From the NCBI RefSeq assembly GCF_028728065.1, contig NZ_CP117812.1, positions 930,001 to 994,000 of the forward strand: a DNA stretch of 64,000 nt, read 5' to 3'. Source of the stretch: Lentisphaera profundi (GTDB lineage: Bacteria > Verrucomicrobiota > Lentisphaeria > Lentisphaerales > Lentisphaeraceae). Shown in pieces: positions 35,978-45,431 of this stretch. Within the stretch, counting starts at the first letter, position 1. The number at the start of each line of letters is the position of its first letter. Both the position numbers and the translations under genes were made by a program. Below the pieces are notes generated by a model. That model was given only the letters and a program-made list of their open reading frames with translations, searched no databases and was not told where the DNA came from.

Positions 35978-38797
35978 ATGCAAGATATTTTTATCAAGGG
36001 TGCACGACATCACAATCTCAAGAATGTTGATGTGCGAATTCCTCGCAATAAGTTGGTGGTGGTTACAGGTTTAAGTGGATCGGGTAAATCGTCCTTAGCT
36101 TTTGATACGCTCTATGCAGAAGGTCAAAGACGTTATGTCGAGAGCTTATCTTCTTATGCGCGCCAATTTTTGGATCAAATGGAGAAGCCTGAAGTCGATC
36201 AAATCACGGGTCTTTCTCCTGCAATTGCGATCGAGCAACGCGGTGGCGTGGGTAGCCCTCGTTCAATTGTCGCAACTAGTACCGAGATCTATGATTACCT
36301 CCGTCTGATGTATGCTCATATCGGCCAGCGTCATTGTCCTCAGTGTGGCGAAAAAGTTCAGAGTCAAAGTGCCGAAGCGATTGTGCGCAAAGCGCAAGAA
36401 TTTCCAGAAGGCAAAAAGATGATGATTCTTGCGCCTTTGGTAGAAGGAAGAAAGGGTGAACATAAAGACGTTTTTGAAAAAGCGATTCGCGATGGATTTG
36501 CAAGGGTACGTGTTAATGGTGAAATGTGTCGTTTAGAAGACGTTCCAGATTTAGATAAGAAATTTAAGCACAGTATAGATCTCGTCGTGGATAGAGTAAA
36601 AACGGGATCCAAGAGTAGTCGTTTGACTGATTCAGTAGAGACAGCACTTAGATATGGCGGTGGCTCGATTATTTTTCAGTTGGAAAATGAAGATAATGAA
36701 TGGGATGAATATAAGCTTTCAGAGCATCTAGCTTGTGATGCCTGTGATATAAGTTTCTCTGAGTTACAAGCGCGTGATTTCTCTTTCAATAGTCCTTACG
36801 GAGCATGTCCCGAGTGTCATGGTTTGGGTTCGGTTCAGACTCTAGATATCGACATGATTGTACCGGATAAACACAAAGCAGTGAAGGATGCCTTCCCCTT
36901 TTGGAAAAAGGGGCCAAGACGTTTAGTTTTTTACTACAAGAACCTTTTGGAATCAGTGGGCAAAGCCTACGACTTCGATTTGACTACGCGCTTTGAAGAC
37001 CTGAATGATGAGCAGCGCGATGTATTACTTTACGGAACGGGCAAAGCAATACGCATGGTTTTTAAAAATGCAGGGCGTTGGTATGATGTCAATAAACCTT
37101 TTGAGGGAGTGGCACGCAATATAACTCGTCGTATGAATGAAACGGGTTCCGAACGCCAACGTGAGAAAATTCTCAGTCTCATGGTTCGTCGTGATTGTGG
37201 TTCTTGTCATGGTGATCGACTCAAACCCGAGTCCTTAGCCGTAACGGTCAAAGGTTTAGCCATCAATAAATTTTTGCATATGTCTATTGCTGATGCGGCT
37301 GACTTCATTCAAAATCTCGATTTTAATGAAACGGAGAAAGTCATTGCTGGTGAGGTGAGTCGTGAAATTGATTCACGTTTAGGTTTTCTCAATTCAGTGG
37401 GCTTAAATTATCTTAATCTTAATCGTGAGTCGTCTTCTTTGTCAGGTGGAGAAGCCCAGAGGATTCGCTTGGCAACACAGTTAGGAGCCGGCTTAGTCGG
37501 AGTTCTCTACATTCTCGATGAACCGAGCATTGGATTACACCAACGAGATAATGACCGTTTATTAGAAACTTTGGAACATTTGCGTGCTTTAGGCAATACT
37601 GTTGTGGTAGTGGAGCACGATACCGATACCATCATGCGTGCAGATTATTTGATCGATATGGGACCCTTGGCGGGGCGCCTTGGAGGAGAAATTGTTTTTG
37701 CAGGTCCTCCTCAAGATATTATGAAGGCCGATACCCTTACAGCGCAATACCTGAGTGGGCGCAAGGAAATTGCGATTCCCGCAAAACGTCTAAAAGGCAA
37801 TGGTAAGAGTATTAAAATCAAAGGTGCCGAAGCCAATAATTTACAGAAAGTCAATGTCAGTTTACCTTTGGGACGCTTTGTTTGTGTAACGGGTGTTTCA
37901 GGTTCGGGTAAATCGACTTTAGTACACGAAATTATAAAAAAGAGTGTTTTTAAAAATCTTGGAATAGGGCGTGATCGTCCAGGAAAAGTCAAATCAGTTG
38001 AGGGCTTAGACGAGATTGATAAGCAGATTGTGATCGATCAGTCACCTATTGGCCGAACTCCTCGTTCAAATCCAGCAACGTATACGGGGGCATTCGATCA
38101 TATTCGTACGCTTTATGCCTCGACAGTCGATTCAAAAGCTAGGGCTTATAAACCCGGTCGCTTTAGTTTCAATGTCAAAGGTGGACGTTGCGAAGAGTGC
38201 AAAGGAGATGGCTACCGAAAAATCGAAATGAATTTCTTACCTGATGTTTATGTGGAATGTGAGGTCTGCAAAGGGCGTCGTTATAATACCGAGACCTTAA
38301 GTGTTCTTTACAAGGGATGCAGTATTGCCGATGTTTTGGAAATGACTATTGATGAAGCCGTTGAGTTTTTTGATAAAGTTCCAAAACTTAAAAAGATTTT
38401 AGGGATGTTAGAAGAAGTAGGTCTAGGCTATTTACACATGGGCCAAGCAGCTACGACTCTTTCTGGAGGAGAAGCTCAACGAGTGAAGTTAGCTTCAGAA
38501 CTTTGTCGTATTCCTCGTGGTCATACACTGTACATTCTCGATGAGCCTACCACGGGTTTACATATTGCTGATATTGATCGCCTCTTACAAGTTCTTCACA
38601 GACTTCGCGATGCGGGTAATAGTCTGGTTGTTATTGAGCATAATCTCGATGTCATTAAAACGGCGGACTGGATTATCGATATGGGCCCAGAAGGTGGTGC
38701 AGGCGGTGGTCAAGTAATGGTTGCGGGTACTCCCGAAAAAGTCGCCAAATGTGAAGAGTCTTACACTGGTCACTATTTAAAACCGATCCTAAAATAA
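35978..38797 (+). CDS. uvrA: Excinuclease ABC subunit A
   Basis: A 939-residue protein with two ABC modules: Walker [10 protein letters not shown] and GVSGSGKST, signatures [14 protein letters not shown] and [14 protein letters not shown]. The zinc fingers are present (CPQC and [17 protein letters not shown]). UvrA scans DNA for bulky damage and loads UvrB. The length is standard. It has its own promoter region, divergent from the bioB operon. I saw no CTGT-N8-ACAG LexA box in the 130 bp before the start. Confidence 0.97.
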   Translation: MQDIFIKGARHHNLKNVDVRIPRNKLVVVTGLSGSGKSSLAFDTLYAEGQRRYVESLSSYARQFLDQMEKPEVDQITGLSPAIAIEQRGGVGSPRSIVATSTEIYDYLRLMYAHIGQRHCPQCGEKVQSQSAEAIVRKAQEFPEGKKMMILAPLVEGRKGEHKDVFEKAIRDGFARVRVNGEMCRLEDVPDLDKKFKHSIDLVVDRVKTGSKSSRLTDSVETALRYGGGSIIFQLENEDNEWDEYKLSEHLACDACDISFSELQARDFSFNSPYGACPECHGLGSVQTLDIDMIVPDKHKAVKDAFPFWKKGPRRLVFYYKNLLESVGKAYDFDLTTRFEDLNDEQRDVLLYGTGKAIRMVFKNAGRWYDVNKPFEGVARNITRRMNETGSERQREKILSLMVRRDCGSCHGDRLKPESLAVTVKGLAINKFLHMSIADAADFIQNLDFNETEKVIAGEVSREIDSRLGFLNSVGLNYLNLNRESSSLSGGEAQRIRLATQLGAGLVGVLYILDEPSIGLHQRDNDRLLETLEHLRALGNTVVVVEHDTDTIMRADYLIDMGPLAGRLGGEIVFAGPPQDIMKADTLTAQYLSGRKEIAIPAKRLKGNGKSIKIKGAEANNLQKVNVSLPLGRFVCVTGVSGSGKSTLVHEIIKKSVFKNLGIGRDRPGKVKSVEGLDEIDKQIVIDQSPIGRTPRSNPATYTGAFDHIRTLYASTVDSKARAYKPGRFSFNVKGGRCEECKGDGYRKIEMNFLPDVYVECEVCKGRRYNTETLSVLYKGCSIADVLEMTIDEAVEFFDKVPKLKKILGMLEEVGLGYLHMGQAATTLSGGEAQRVKLASELCRIPRGHTLYILDEPTTGLHIADIDRLLQVLHRLRDAGNSLVVIEHNLDVIKTADWIIDMGPEGGAGGGQVMVAGTPEKVAKCEESYTGHYLKPILK

Positions 38798-38899
38798 GTT
38801 AAAGTATCTAAGGGGTATTAGCTGGGTTTTTGCGAAGCTAATCCGCCCGCCGGAGGCATTTATAGGTTTTAATATATAAGGACTTTGTTCCTAAGCCTA

Positions 38900-38955
38900 C
38901 TCAAGGTCTTGCCACACGGGCGAATAGTTTTTCTACCCGCCCGCGAAGGCATTGG
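38900..38955 (+). repeat. Dispersed GC-rich repeat fragment
   Basis: CTTGCCACACGGGCG (about 38910-38925) and ACCCGCCCGCGAAGGCATT nearby resemble the repeat units at 50612-50637 and 50754-50771, which contain TTGCCACACGGGCGGAT. An inverted-like companion, CCGCCCGCCGGAGGCATT, lies at about 38843-38860. This looks like a degenerate copy of the same dispersed element, placed between uvrA and the convergent reductase gene. Confidence 0.6.
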
Positions 38956-38985
38956 TTTGTAGTTCCTTAGGACCTTGTCTTTATC

Positions 38986-39696
38986 TTATGGATTATTATA
39001 AATGACAGGCATTTGGCCCTTCCATTTGAGCCATGTGCTTTGGTTTAAGATGAGTTCAGTCATGAAATTTCCAACATTAATTCTACTTGTCGCACCAGAA
39101 TTGAAAATGGCATTTCGATTGGGGGATACGTGGACATTATATGCGCTGACGTCATTCTCATTGCAAAGGGCATCAGGACGTACAGCGAGCCATTCAATGG
39201 CATTATCATTTTGTCCAATTTGAGTGCGTAAAAAATCTGCGGCCTTTTCATTGTCTAAGTGCGGGGGCAATAAGACTCGCAGCAAGGCAATCACAATGCG
39301 CTGACTCAAAGGTGCTATTTCAGGGATGTCACGATTGCAATTGCCGGTGGTATTCATGAGGATGATTTTAACTGAATGAGTGGCTTTATTAGCTTTGATA
39401 GCACTGCATATACATTCAATAGTATCCTTGACAAGTAAGCGGGGCTGAGCAAAAATACCTTTGAATGTGAGATTATGGCCTAGGCAAGAAATAACGGCCT
39501 CACAGTCCTTGAGGTGTATAGCCATCTCCTTGCTACTTAGATCATGTACTGAGGCTTGAATTTTATATAAGTTTGGCTTTTCAGCTAATGAATCAAGTGA
39601 ACGAATTATAGCGTGTACCTCAATACCTCGACTCAGTAACTGATCAACAACAAGTCTTCCTGTAGCACCACTGGCGCCAATAACTAAAACTTTCAT
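38986..39696 (-). CDS. NAD(P)-binding atypical SDR oxidoreductase
   Basis: A 236-residue Rossmann protein beginning MKVLVIGASGATGRLVVDQL, with the GASGATG dinucleotide motif of the NmrA/atypical SDR group. Downstream LAVRPDALCNEN is a conserved family turn. It lacks the YxxxK pair of classical SDRs, so it may be a reductase of flavin-like substrates or a redox sensor. It stands alone, convergent with uvrA. Confidence 0.78.
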   Translation of the reverse strand: MKVLVIGASGATGRLVVDQLLSRGIEVHAIIRSLDSLAEKPNLYKIQASVHDLSSKEMAIHLKDCEAVISCLGHNLTFKGIFAQPRLLVKDTIECICSAIKANKATHSVKIILMNTTGNCNRDIPEIAPLSQRIVIALLRVLLPPHLDNEKAADFLRTQIGQNDNAIEWLAVRPDALCNENDVSAYNVHVSPNRNAIFNSGATSRINVGNFMTELILNQSTWLKWKGQMPVIYNNP

Positions 39697-39839
39697 GTTT
39701 CCCCTCTAGCCTTGTGTTATGTAACATTAAATACATGCTTCGATATCAGAGAAAATTTAACGAATGAATTTCTTTGTAGGAGATGTTGACTCTAGCATGC
39801 GGTCGGACTTCTGAAAAGATATATTTATCGCCAAGTCGA

Positions 39840-40916
39840 TCAATTGCTTGAATGAGTCTCGACAGGGTGATGGATATTTCTCTTGCGGCGTTCTTTTTCG
39901 AGTCTAGTATTGATCACTTGGCGTAAATTGAGAGAGAAATTTTCATCTAAGGGAATTTGATTGGCGGTTTCACTTATATAACAAGCGCGTTTGAGGACAT
40001 CGAAAGGCAGGTCGGTGGGGATTCCTTTAAGCTGATAGGAATAGTAATCTAAGATGCCATTGAGAACGATTTTTTGAGAAAGAGGAATTTGGAAGTCTCG
40101 GATTTTATTAAGGTGCTCAATCATACCAGTTGTACAATTACGGCTGATTGAATTGTAGAATTGAGGTTTTTCATTGAGCTTGTTGGCAGCCTCAAGGATA
40201 TCCTTGAGGAATGATTTAGAGTGGGCTACACTTAAGTTCATCGGATAAAGAAAAGTTTCTTCATGACGTATTTTTGTTCTAAGAGGAATGAGGTCACGTT
40301 CATCACCAATAAGGTAAATAAGTTCGTATTGTTTAAACATGCCTCGAAGCGGATCGTAGCTTTCTAGCTCTTGCTTGCGTACCTCTAGAGAAATGGCGAT
40401 ATTTTGACCATCTTTAAATCGAAAGCTGACAAAGGTATGACCAATAGTGCGATAGTTATCCCAATACGAGATAATTAAATCTGTTCCCACAAGTTGATCT
40501 ATATCAAAAGTTTGACTACGGTATTTTTCTTTGGTCTCATTGGGAGTGTATTCAAAATGACGAAATTTTTCTATATGGATTAAGTTTTCATCGTAAGTTA
40601 TTTTAGGAAGTTGTGCCACTGCAGGATCCCAATTTCTATCATTTGAAGCGGGTATGCAAATGAACCAAAGTAGTAGTAAGGCACTGACGAGCGAGAAGGC
40701 AAAGAGAGCTTTCTTAAAGCGCTTATGGAAAAAAAGTAGTATTACTGATCCTAATGAATAGCTAAGCACCGATAAGAGTCGGAGGTAATCGTGGAAGGTG
40801 AAATGAATGATTAAGCAATTGCCAATTAATACGAGAGGGATAAATAAGCCCATGACAGTAAATAAGTAGAGCCTGAAGAGAGCTCTTTTTAATTTGGCTT
40901 TATAGGAAGTTTTCAT
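39840..40916 (-). CDS. Lnb N-terminal-like (DUF4105) membrane protein
   Basis: A 358-residue protein with three N-terminal membrane helices (about 13-33, 40-62, 68-90). A soluble domain follows, containing IGHTFVSFRFKDGQNIAIS, EVRKQELESYD and the late SRNCTTGMIEHLN. The His and NC pattern matches the DUF4105/Lnb family, whose conserved Cys and His suggest a papain-like (NlpC/P60-like) fold. The Lnb protein of Enterococcus and Lactobacillus generates lyso-form lipoproteins. Here a related lipoprotein or lipid modification at the membrane is plausible but unproven. Confidence 0.75.
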   Translation of the reverse strand: MKTSYKAKLKRALFRLYLFTVMGLFIPLVLIGNCLIIHFTFHDYLRLLSVLSYSLGSVILLFFHKRFKKALFAFSLVSALLLLWFICIPASNDRNWDPAVAQLPKITYDENLIHIEKFRHFEYTPNETKEKYRSQTFDIDQLVGTDLIISYWDNYRTIGHTFVSFRFKDGQNIAISLEVRKQELESYDPLRGMFKQYELIYLIGDERDLIPLRTKIRHEETFLYPMNLSVAHSKSFLKDILEAANKLNEKPQFYNSISRNCTTGMIEHLNKIRDFQIPLSQKIVLNGILDYYSYQLKGIPTDLPFDVLKRACYISETANQIPLDENFSLNLRQVINTRLEKERRKRNIHHPVETHSSN

Positions 40917-41067
40917 TCCATTAGTTTAGAAAGTAAATGGGATTTTCCAAGCTTGACTTTAGACTGAGAAGATAAGATAATACTTATTTTTGTAGTGAGT
41001 GTTAATAATTTTGCTTTGTGGACATAGATATAATGACACTGATAATAATCACTAGGATAGATAAAAT

Positions 41068-42516
41068 ATGAAAATCTTTTTTGCATTACTTTTTTTTACT
41101 ACAGCTCTTTTTGCAGGTGACTTACGTTTAGCATCGCTTTTTCAAGACAATATGGTAGTTCAGCGGGATAAGCCTATTATTATCTGGGGTGAGGCCAAAG
41201 CAGGTGAACAAGTGACTGTAGAACTTACGAGCCAAAAAGTATCAATGACAGCAGATACGGAAGGGAAGTGGATGATTAAGCTTCCTCAAATCAAGCTTAA
41301 GGGAGCCTTTGAGATTTCAGTTAAAAGTGGAAATGAAAGCGCAAAAATCAAAAATGCGGTCTTGGGAGAAGTTTGGATTTGTTCAGGTCAGTCCAATATG
41401 CAGATGGGCTATGGCGGCATTCCAGAAATCAAAAAAATGGCAGCAGCAGCAAAAAACATTAGAACTTTTAAAGTGAATAATACCGTATCTTTTACAGAGC
41501 AAAATTACTGCGAAGGGAATTGGCAAGTAGCAGCCCCGCCGAGTGCAGTAGCCTGTGCCTTCGCTTATAACTTACAGCAAGAAATTGATTGTCCAGTGGG
41601 GATCATTTTAACTTGTTGGGGCAGCTCTTCTGTAGAGGGTTGGATGCCGATGGATATGGCAGAAAAATTACCCCATTTTAAAAAGGAGCTAGAGGCTTGT
41701 CGAGCCAATGATAAAGCGCGTGTTGCTGAGATTTTAGCTAAAAAGAAAATGTCAGGAAAAGATAATATTTTCTTGAGAACGCGTCCAAACTTACTCTATA
41801 ATGCGATGATGCACCCACTTATACCTTTTTCACTTAGCGGAATTGTCTGGTACCAAGGAGAAGCCAATACTAAGAGTGTGGAGGCCATGTTGCAGTATGG
41901 TCAGACTTTACCGATGTGGATTCAGCGTTACCGCAAAGAGTGGGGAAATGATCAACTACAATTGATGGGAGTTATGCTCCCCGGTTTTGGACGTAATTTT
42001 AGCAAAGGTAAAACATTAGACTCTCCAGATGCAATTACTTGGGCTTGGATGCGTGAGTCGCAAATGAAAATTTTAGACTTAGATCATACTTCGATCGCCA
42101 CAACAATTGATTTAGGCGATGCCAAAAATATTCATCCAAAAGATAAAGCTCCCATCGGTCAGCGCTTGGCACTCTTGGCGCGTCGTGATGTCCTCAAAGA
42201 AGCTATTGTCGCAGAAGGGCCAGTATTTTTGTCTCAGAAAATCAAAGGACCAAGTATCGAATTAAGTTTTGAAAACTCAAAGGGCTTAAAAACAGTTGAT
42301 GGCGAAACTCCAAAAGCATTTTGGATTTGCGATAAAAGCAAAAAATGGTTGCTAGCCAAAGCCGAAATCAAGGGTGATAAAATTATTTTAAATCACTCAG
42401 ATCTTAAAAAACCCTTGTATGTACGTTACGCATTTGCAGCGATGCCCAAGGTGAATTTCACCAATGTGAGTGCTGTGCCAGCACGTCCATTTAGAACGGA
42501 TTCTTTTACTCCTTAG
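41068..42516 (+). CDS. Secreted sialate O-acetylesterase-like SGNH esterase
   Basis: A 482-residue exported protein with a signal peptide ending near LFAG. The SASA (sialate O-acetylesterase) domain carries CSGQSNMQM (catalytic Ser), WYQGEANT and IHPKDKAPIGQRLAL (catalytic His). It removes acetyl groups from sugars such as sialic acid or xylan. In this organism type it would act with other secreted sugar enzymes. A flanking N-terminal beta sandwich (about 20-115) is typical. Confidence 0.88.
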   Translation: MKIFFALLFFTTALFAGDLRLASLFQDNMVVQRDKPIIIWGEAKAGEQVTVELTSQKVSMTADTEGKWMIKLPQIKLKGAFEISVKSGNESAKIKNAVLGEVWICSGQSNMQMGYGGIPEIKKMAAAAKNIRTFKVNNTVSFTEQNYCEGNWQVAAPPSAVACAFAYNLQQEIDCPVGIILTCWGSSSVEGWMPMDMAEKLPHFKKELEACRANDKARVAEILAKKKMSGKDNIFLRTRPNLLYNAMMHPLIPFSLSGIVWYQGEANTKSVEAMLQYGQTLPMWIQRYRKEWGNDQLQLMGVMLPGFGRNFSKGKTLDSPDAITWAWMRESQMKILDLDHTSIATTIDLGDAKNIHPKDKAPIGQRLALLARRDVLKEAIVAEGPVFLSQKIKGPSIELSFENSKGLKTVDGETPKAFWICDKSKKWLLAKAEIKGDKIILNHSDLKKPLYVRYAFAAMPKVNFTNVSAVPARPFRTDSFTP

Positions 42517-42611
42517 TAAATATGCTTAAAAGGGACTTATTAAAACTTTGCAGATAGCTGCTTTGGATTATAGTTGTTTGATATTAATTCAAATTATGTA
42601 GAGGTACTCTG

Positions 42612-43211
42612 ATGGGTCAACTTGATAACTTATTCAAAAAAAATAGTGAATGGGCTGAAAATATTAAAGGTGAAAATCCGGAATTTTTTAGTAAACTTTC
42701 AAAACAGCAAAATCCTGAATACCTATGGATTGGCTGTGCAGATAGTCGAGTACCAGCTAATCAGTTGATTTCTTTGCCACCAGGGGAAGTTTTTGTTCAC
42801 AGAAATATTGCCAATGTCGTTGTGCATACGGACTTGAATTGCCTTTCGGTGATTCAGTATGCGGTTGATGTACTAAAGGTGAAACATATTGTTGTCTGTG
42901 GCCATTATGGCTGCGGAGGAGTCAAAGCCTCTATGGGCAATACTCAGCATGGTTTGATAGATAATTGGCTCCGTCACATAAAAGATGTTGCTCGTTTTAA
43001 TGCAGAAGAGTTAGAAGGCTTATCTGAATGTGAGAAGTTTGATCGCTTGTGTGAACTCAATGTGAAAGAACAAGTGATGAATGTCTGTGGAACTTCAATT
43101 GTTCAAAATGCCTGGGCTTCTGGACAAGAGCTTTCAGTTAATGGCGTGATCTATGACCTTAAAGATGGTGTTTTAAAAGATTTAGATATATCAGTTACAG
43201 GGCAAAGTTAG
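42612..43211 (+). CDS. Beta-class carbonic anhydrase
   Basis: A 199-residue cytoplasmic zinc enzyme. GCADSRVPANQL carries the first Zn Cys and the Asp-Arg dyad, HRNIANVV follows and GHYGCGGVKAS carries the His and second Cys. It interconverts CO2 and bicarbonate. It has its own ribosome-binding site (GAGG) and is convergent with the anti-sigma gene with only 2 bp between stops. Confidence 0.95.
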   Translation: MGQLDNLFKKNSEWAENIKGENPEFFSKLSKQQNPEYLWIGCADSRVPANQLISLPPGEVFVHRNIANVVVHTDLNCLSVIQYAVDVLKVKHIVVCGHYGCGGVKASMGNTQHGLIDNWLRHIKDVARFNAEELEGLSECEKFDRLCELNVKEQVMNVCGTSIVQNAWASGQELSVNGVIYDLKDGVLKDLDISVTGQS

Positions 43212-43213
43212 TT

Positions 43214-44794
43214 TTATTTCGCTAAGTCGTAGAGCTGCTTAATCTCTTGTTCATTGAGAGCGTAGTTAAAGATGGCGATTTCGTCTAAGCTACCATCCCA
43301 ATGCCCAGGAGCATATCGACTAGGATCACGGTCATTATCATCTATTTTCGTGCCAATTCCTAGCGATTTTAGTTGGCCATGCATGTTGAGACCATTGACT
43401 TTTTCACGGGCAATGACTTCTCCATTACGGTAGAGGCGTACTTCACTTCCTGTGTGGACAAAGGCGACATGCTGCCAAGCGCCAACAGGGAATTTATCAT
43501 TCTCAAAAATATGAACTTTCTTTTTATCATTCGTCATCACTTCCACGTCTAAGAAACCTTTAGGGTTTAAGCCAAAGTGGAACTGACCCCATTGATCTTG
43601 GCCCCAATTTTTCACAATAGTCGCCCATTGAGGACGGCTTTTAGCATAAACCCAAGCGGAGATACTAATCTCACCCAGTTGACTCTTGGGATAATCGGGA
43701 ACGTAAAGATAGCCACGGTGATTAGCTCCAGAAAGTTGTAGAGCATTGCCAACTTTACCAGGAATTAAGAGATTGTCCTTATGAGCAATTCGATTGGCAG
43801 AGGCATCATTTTTATAGGATGACCAATCACTTACAGTAGAGCCATCCTTACTCATTTCCATGGGGAAATAAGCGACAGGATTTAAGCTGCTGACAAGTTT
43901 TGAGTAAGGGGAATTAGCTTCTTGTAAATTGCGGACAAAAAAATCAGTTCTTAGATCTATTTCATTAATACTGATATTTTCTTTCTCCCTCATTTCATTT
44001 TCTTCATAGATGATACGTACGGCATCTTGGGCTATTAGGTTTTTGTACTGTGCGAGTCCATGGGAGTTCAAACTAACTTGTACGGAACCTTTGAAAACAT
44101 GAGCTTCGACAAATTCATTGGCATTTACCCACACAGAGAACTCAGTGCCTAAATCAACGATGTCGGCAACGGGAGTTCGAATCGTAAAGTTCTTTGCTTC
44201 AGGAGGTGCAAAGGCAGAGATCTTTCCATTTTGACAAGCGATTAATTTATCTGAAATCAGTGTAAATTGAGCGGGGGCTTCGATGATCGCATGGGCCCCA
44301 TTTTTATAATTGACTTGAATGATGCCTTGCTTAAGCACGTAAGAACCTTTTTGGAGATTATCGCCAGTTTTAGGTTGTTCTCCATTGGCATTACCGTATT
44401 CAAATTCACTGCCGATACTGGTGTCAAGAATAGCTAAGTTTTGACCTCTAAAAACGCTTGCGGGCTTAGCGGTTCTTAGGCTAAGAGGAATATTTTTTTC
44501 GGAAGGTTTAAAAAGAAAAGCAATAATGAAAAGGGCGGCAAGTGCGCTTATGCTGCGACTGATGAGTCGAAAGGAGAATTTTTTCTTAGTGATTTGAGGG
44601 AGATCTGAGTTCGCGGGAATTTGAAAGTGTTGATGGTGATCATTGAGTAGGGCATGTGTTTCGCAGAGATCTATGTAGAGCTCACGTGCTTCACTGGAAC
44701 TTTGTAAAAGCTGAGTCAGTTCTTTACCTTCTTCTGCGCTGAGTGATTTTTCAATCATTTTGTCAGTTAATTCGGCGATGCGTTCTTTACTCAT
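43214..44794 (-). CDS. FecR-domain anti-sigma protein with C-terminal LamG
   Basis: ATG 44794 overlaps the sigma-factor stop by 4 bp (ATGA), which decides the start over one ten codons upstream; the product is 526 residues. A short cytoplasmic N-terminus (sigma-binding) leads to one membrane helix (about 80-100), a FecR domain (about 150-260; IIEAPAQFTLISDKL, DLGTEFSVWVNANE) and a C-terminal LamG/concanavalin-like domain (GNALQLSGANHRGYLYVP to the end). It should sense an outside carbohydrate or surface ligand and hold or release the sigma factor. The FecR-plus-LamG fusion is characteristic of Planctomycetes, Lentisphaerae and Verrucomicrobia. Confidence 0.87.
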   Translation of the reverse strand: MSKERIAELTDKMIEKSLSAEEGKELTQLLQSSSEARELYIDLCETHALLNDHHQHFQIPANSDLPQITKKKFSFRLISRSISALAALFIIAFLFKPSEKNIPLSLRTAKPASVFRGQNLAILDTSIGSEFEYGNANGEQPKTGDNLQKGSYVLKQGIIQVNYKNGAHAIIEAPAQFTLISDKLIACQNGKISAFAPPEAKNFTIRTPVADIVDLGTEFSVWVNANEFVEAHVFKGSVQVSLNSHGLAQYKNLIAQDAVRIIYEENEMREKENISINEIDLRTDFFVRNLQEANSPYSKLVSSLNPVAYFPMEMSKDGSTVSDWSSYKNDASANRIAHKDNLLIPGKVGNALQLSGANHRGYLYVPDYPKSQLGEISISAWVYAKSRPQWATIVKNWGQDQWGQFHFGLNPKGFLDVEVMTNDKKKVHIFENDKFPVGAWQHVAFVHTGSEVRLYRNGEVIAREKVNGLNMHGQLKSLGIGTKIDDNDRDPSRYAPGHWDGSLDEIAIFNYALNEQEIKQLYDLAK

Positions 44795-45309
44795 GAGTCG
44801 GACTCCGGTAAAGATTTTACACATTGAGTGAGATTGGTACGAGCGCGAAAAAGAACCTGACGAATCGAGTTGGCGGTGCTTTGAAGTTCCTCAGCAATAT
44901 GTACAATACTGGAACCCAGGCCATAGCGTTTTTTGATAAGATCACGCTGACGCTCGGGAAGTTTGGCTAAGCAAGTTTCCATTTTATCTTTGCGTTCTTC
45001 GTAATTGTCGGGTCTTTTATTTTGTTCCGCCATCATCTCTTGGATGATTTCGTTACTGAATATGAGTGGATCTCTCATTTTTTTCTGGCGCCAAGCCATT
45101 ACTTGAAATGAGGCAATGCGAAACGACCAACTCTTGAAACTAGTTCCGAGTTGGAACTCATGAGCCTTGGTCCACAAAATAAGGTTTGTATCCTGTAAAA
45201 TATCATTGGCCGCATCTGGATCAGCGACAAGACTCAAGATAAGTCCGTAGAGACGCCCTTGAAAGGAACTCATGAGTTCAATGAAATCTGCTGATTCGGA
45301 GTTTGGCAT
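44791..45309 (-). CDS. ECF-type RNA polymerase sigma factor (Rhodopirellula/Verrucomicrobium family)
   Basis: A 172-residue sigma factor with region 2 (LILSLVADPDAANDILQDTNLILWTKA) and region 4 helix-turn-helix (LPERQRDLIKKRYGLGSSIVHIAEEL). No region 1 or 3 is present, as expected for ECF sigmas. It is translationally coupled to the FecR-LamG gene. The closest likely targets are the secreted multi-heme dehydrogenase and DUF1080 genes divergent or downstream, but I have no promoter evidence. Confidence 0.9.
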   Translation of the reverse strand: MPNSESADFIELMSSFQGRLYGLILSLVADPDAANDILQDTNLILWTKAHEFQLGTSFKSWSFRIASFQVMAWRQKKMRDPLIFSNEIIQEMMAEQNKRPDNYEERKDKMETCLAKLPERQRDLIKKRYGLGSSIVHIAEELQSTANSIRQVLFRARTNLTQCVKSLPESDS

Positions 45310-45395
45310 AGTGAAGGCTTTGTTTGTTATGGATGATTTATAATAGTATTAGAGCGATTATTTACGAGTGAAAAGTTTCAGGCCTAAAATTGTCG

Positions 45396-45425
45396 AAGCT
45401 TACGGATATTATATCCGTAAGCTCA
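45396..45425 (-). terminator. Hairpin after the multi-heme dehydrogenase gene
   Basis: AGCTTACGGATA and TATCCGTAAGCT pair perfectly (12 bp) around three bases, seven bases past the stop at 45432. The following minus-strand sequence is only moderately U-rich. It is likely to end the DUF1080-dehydrogenase transcript. Confidence 0.65.
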
Positions 45426-45431
45426 AGAGCT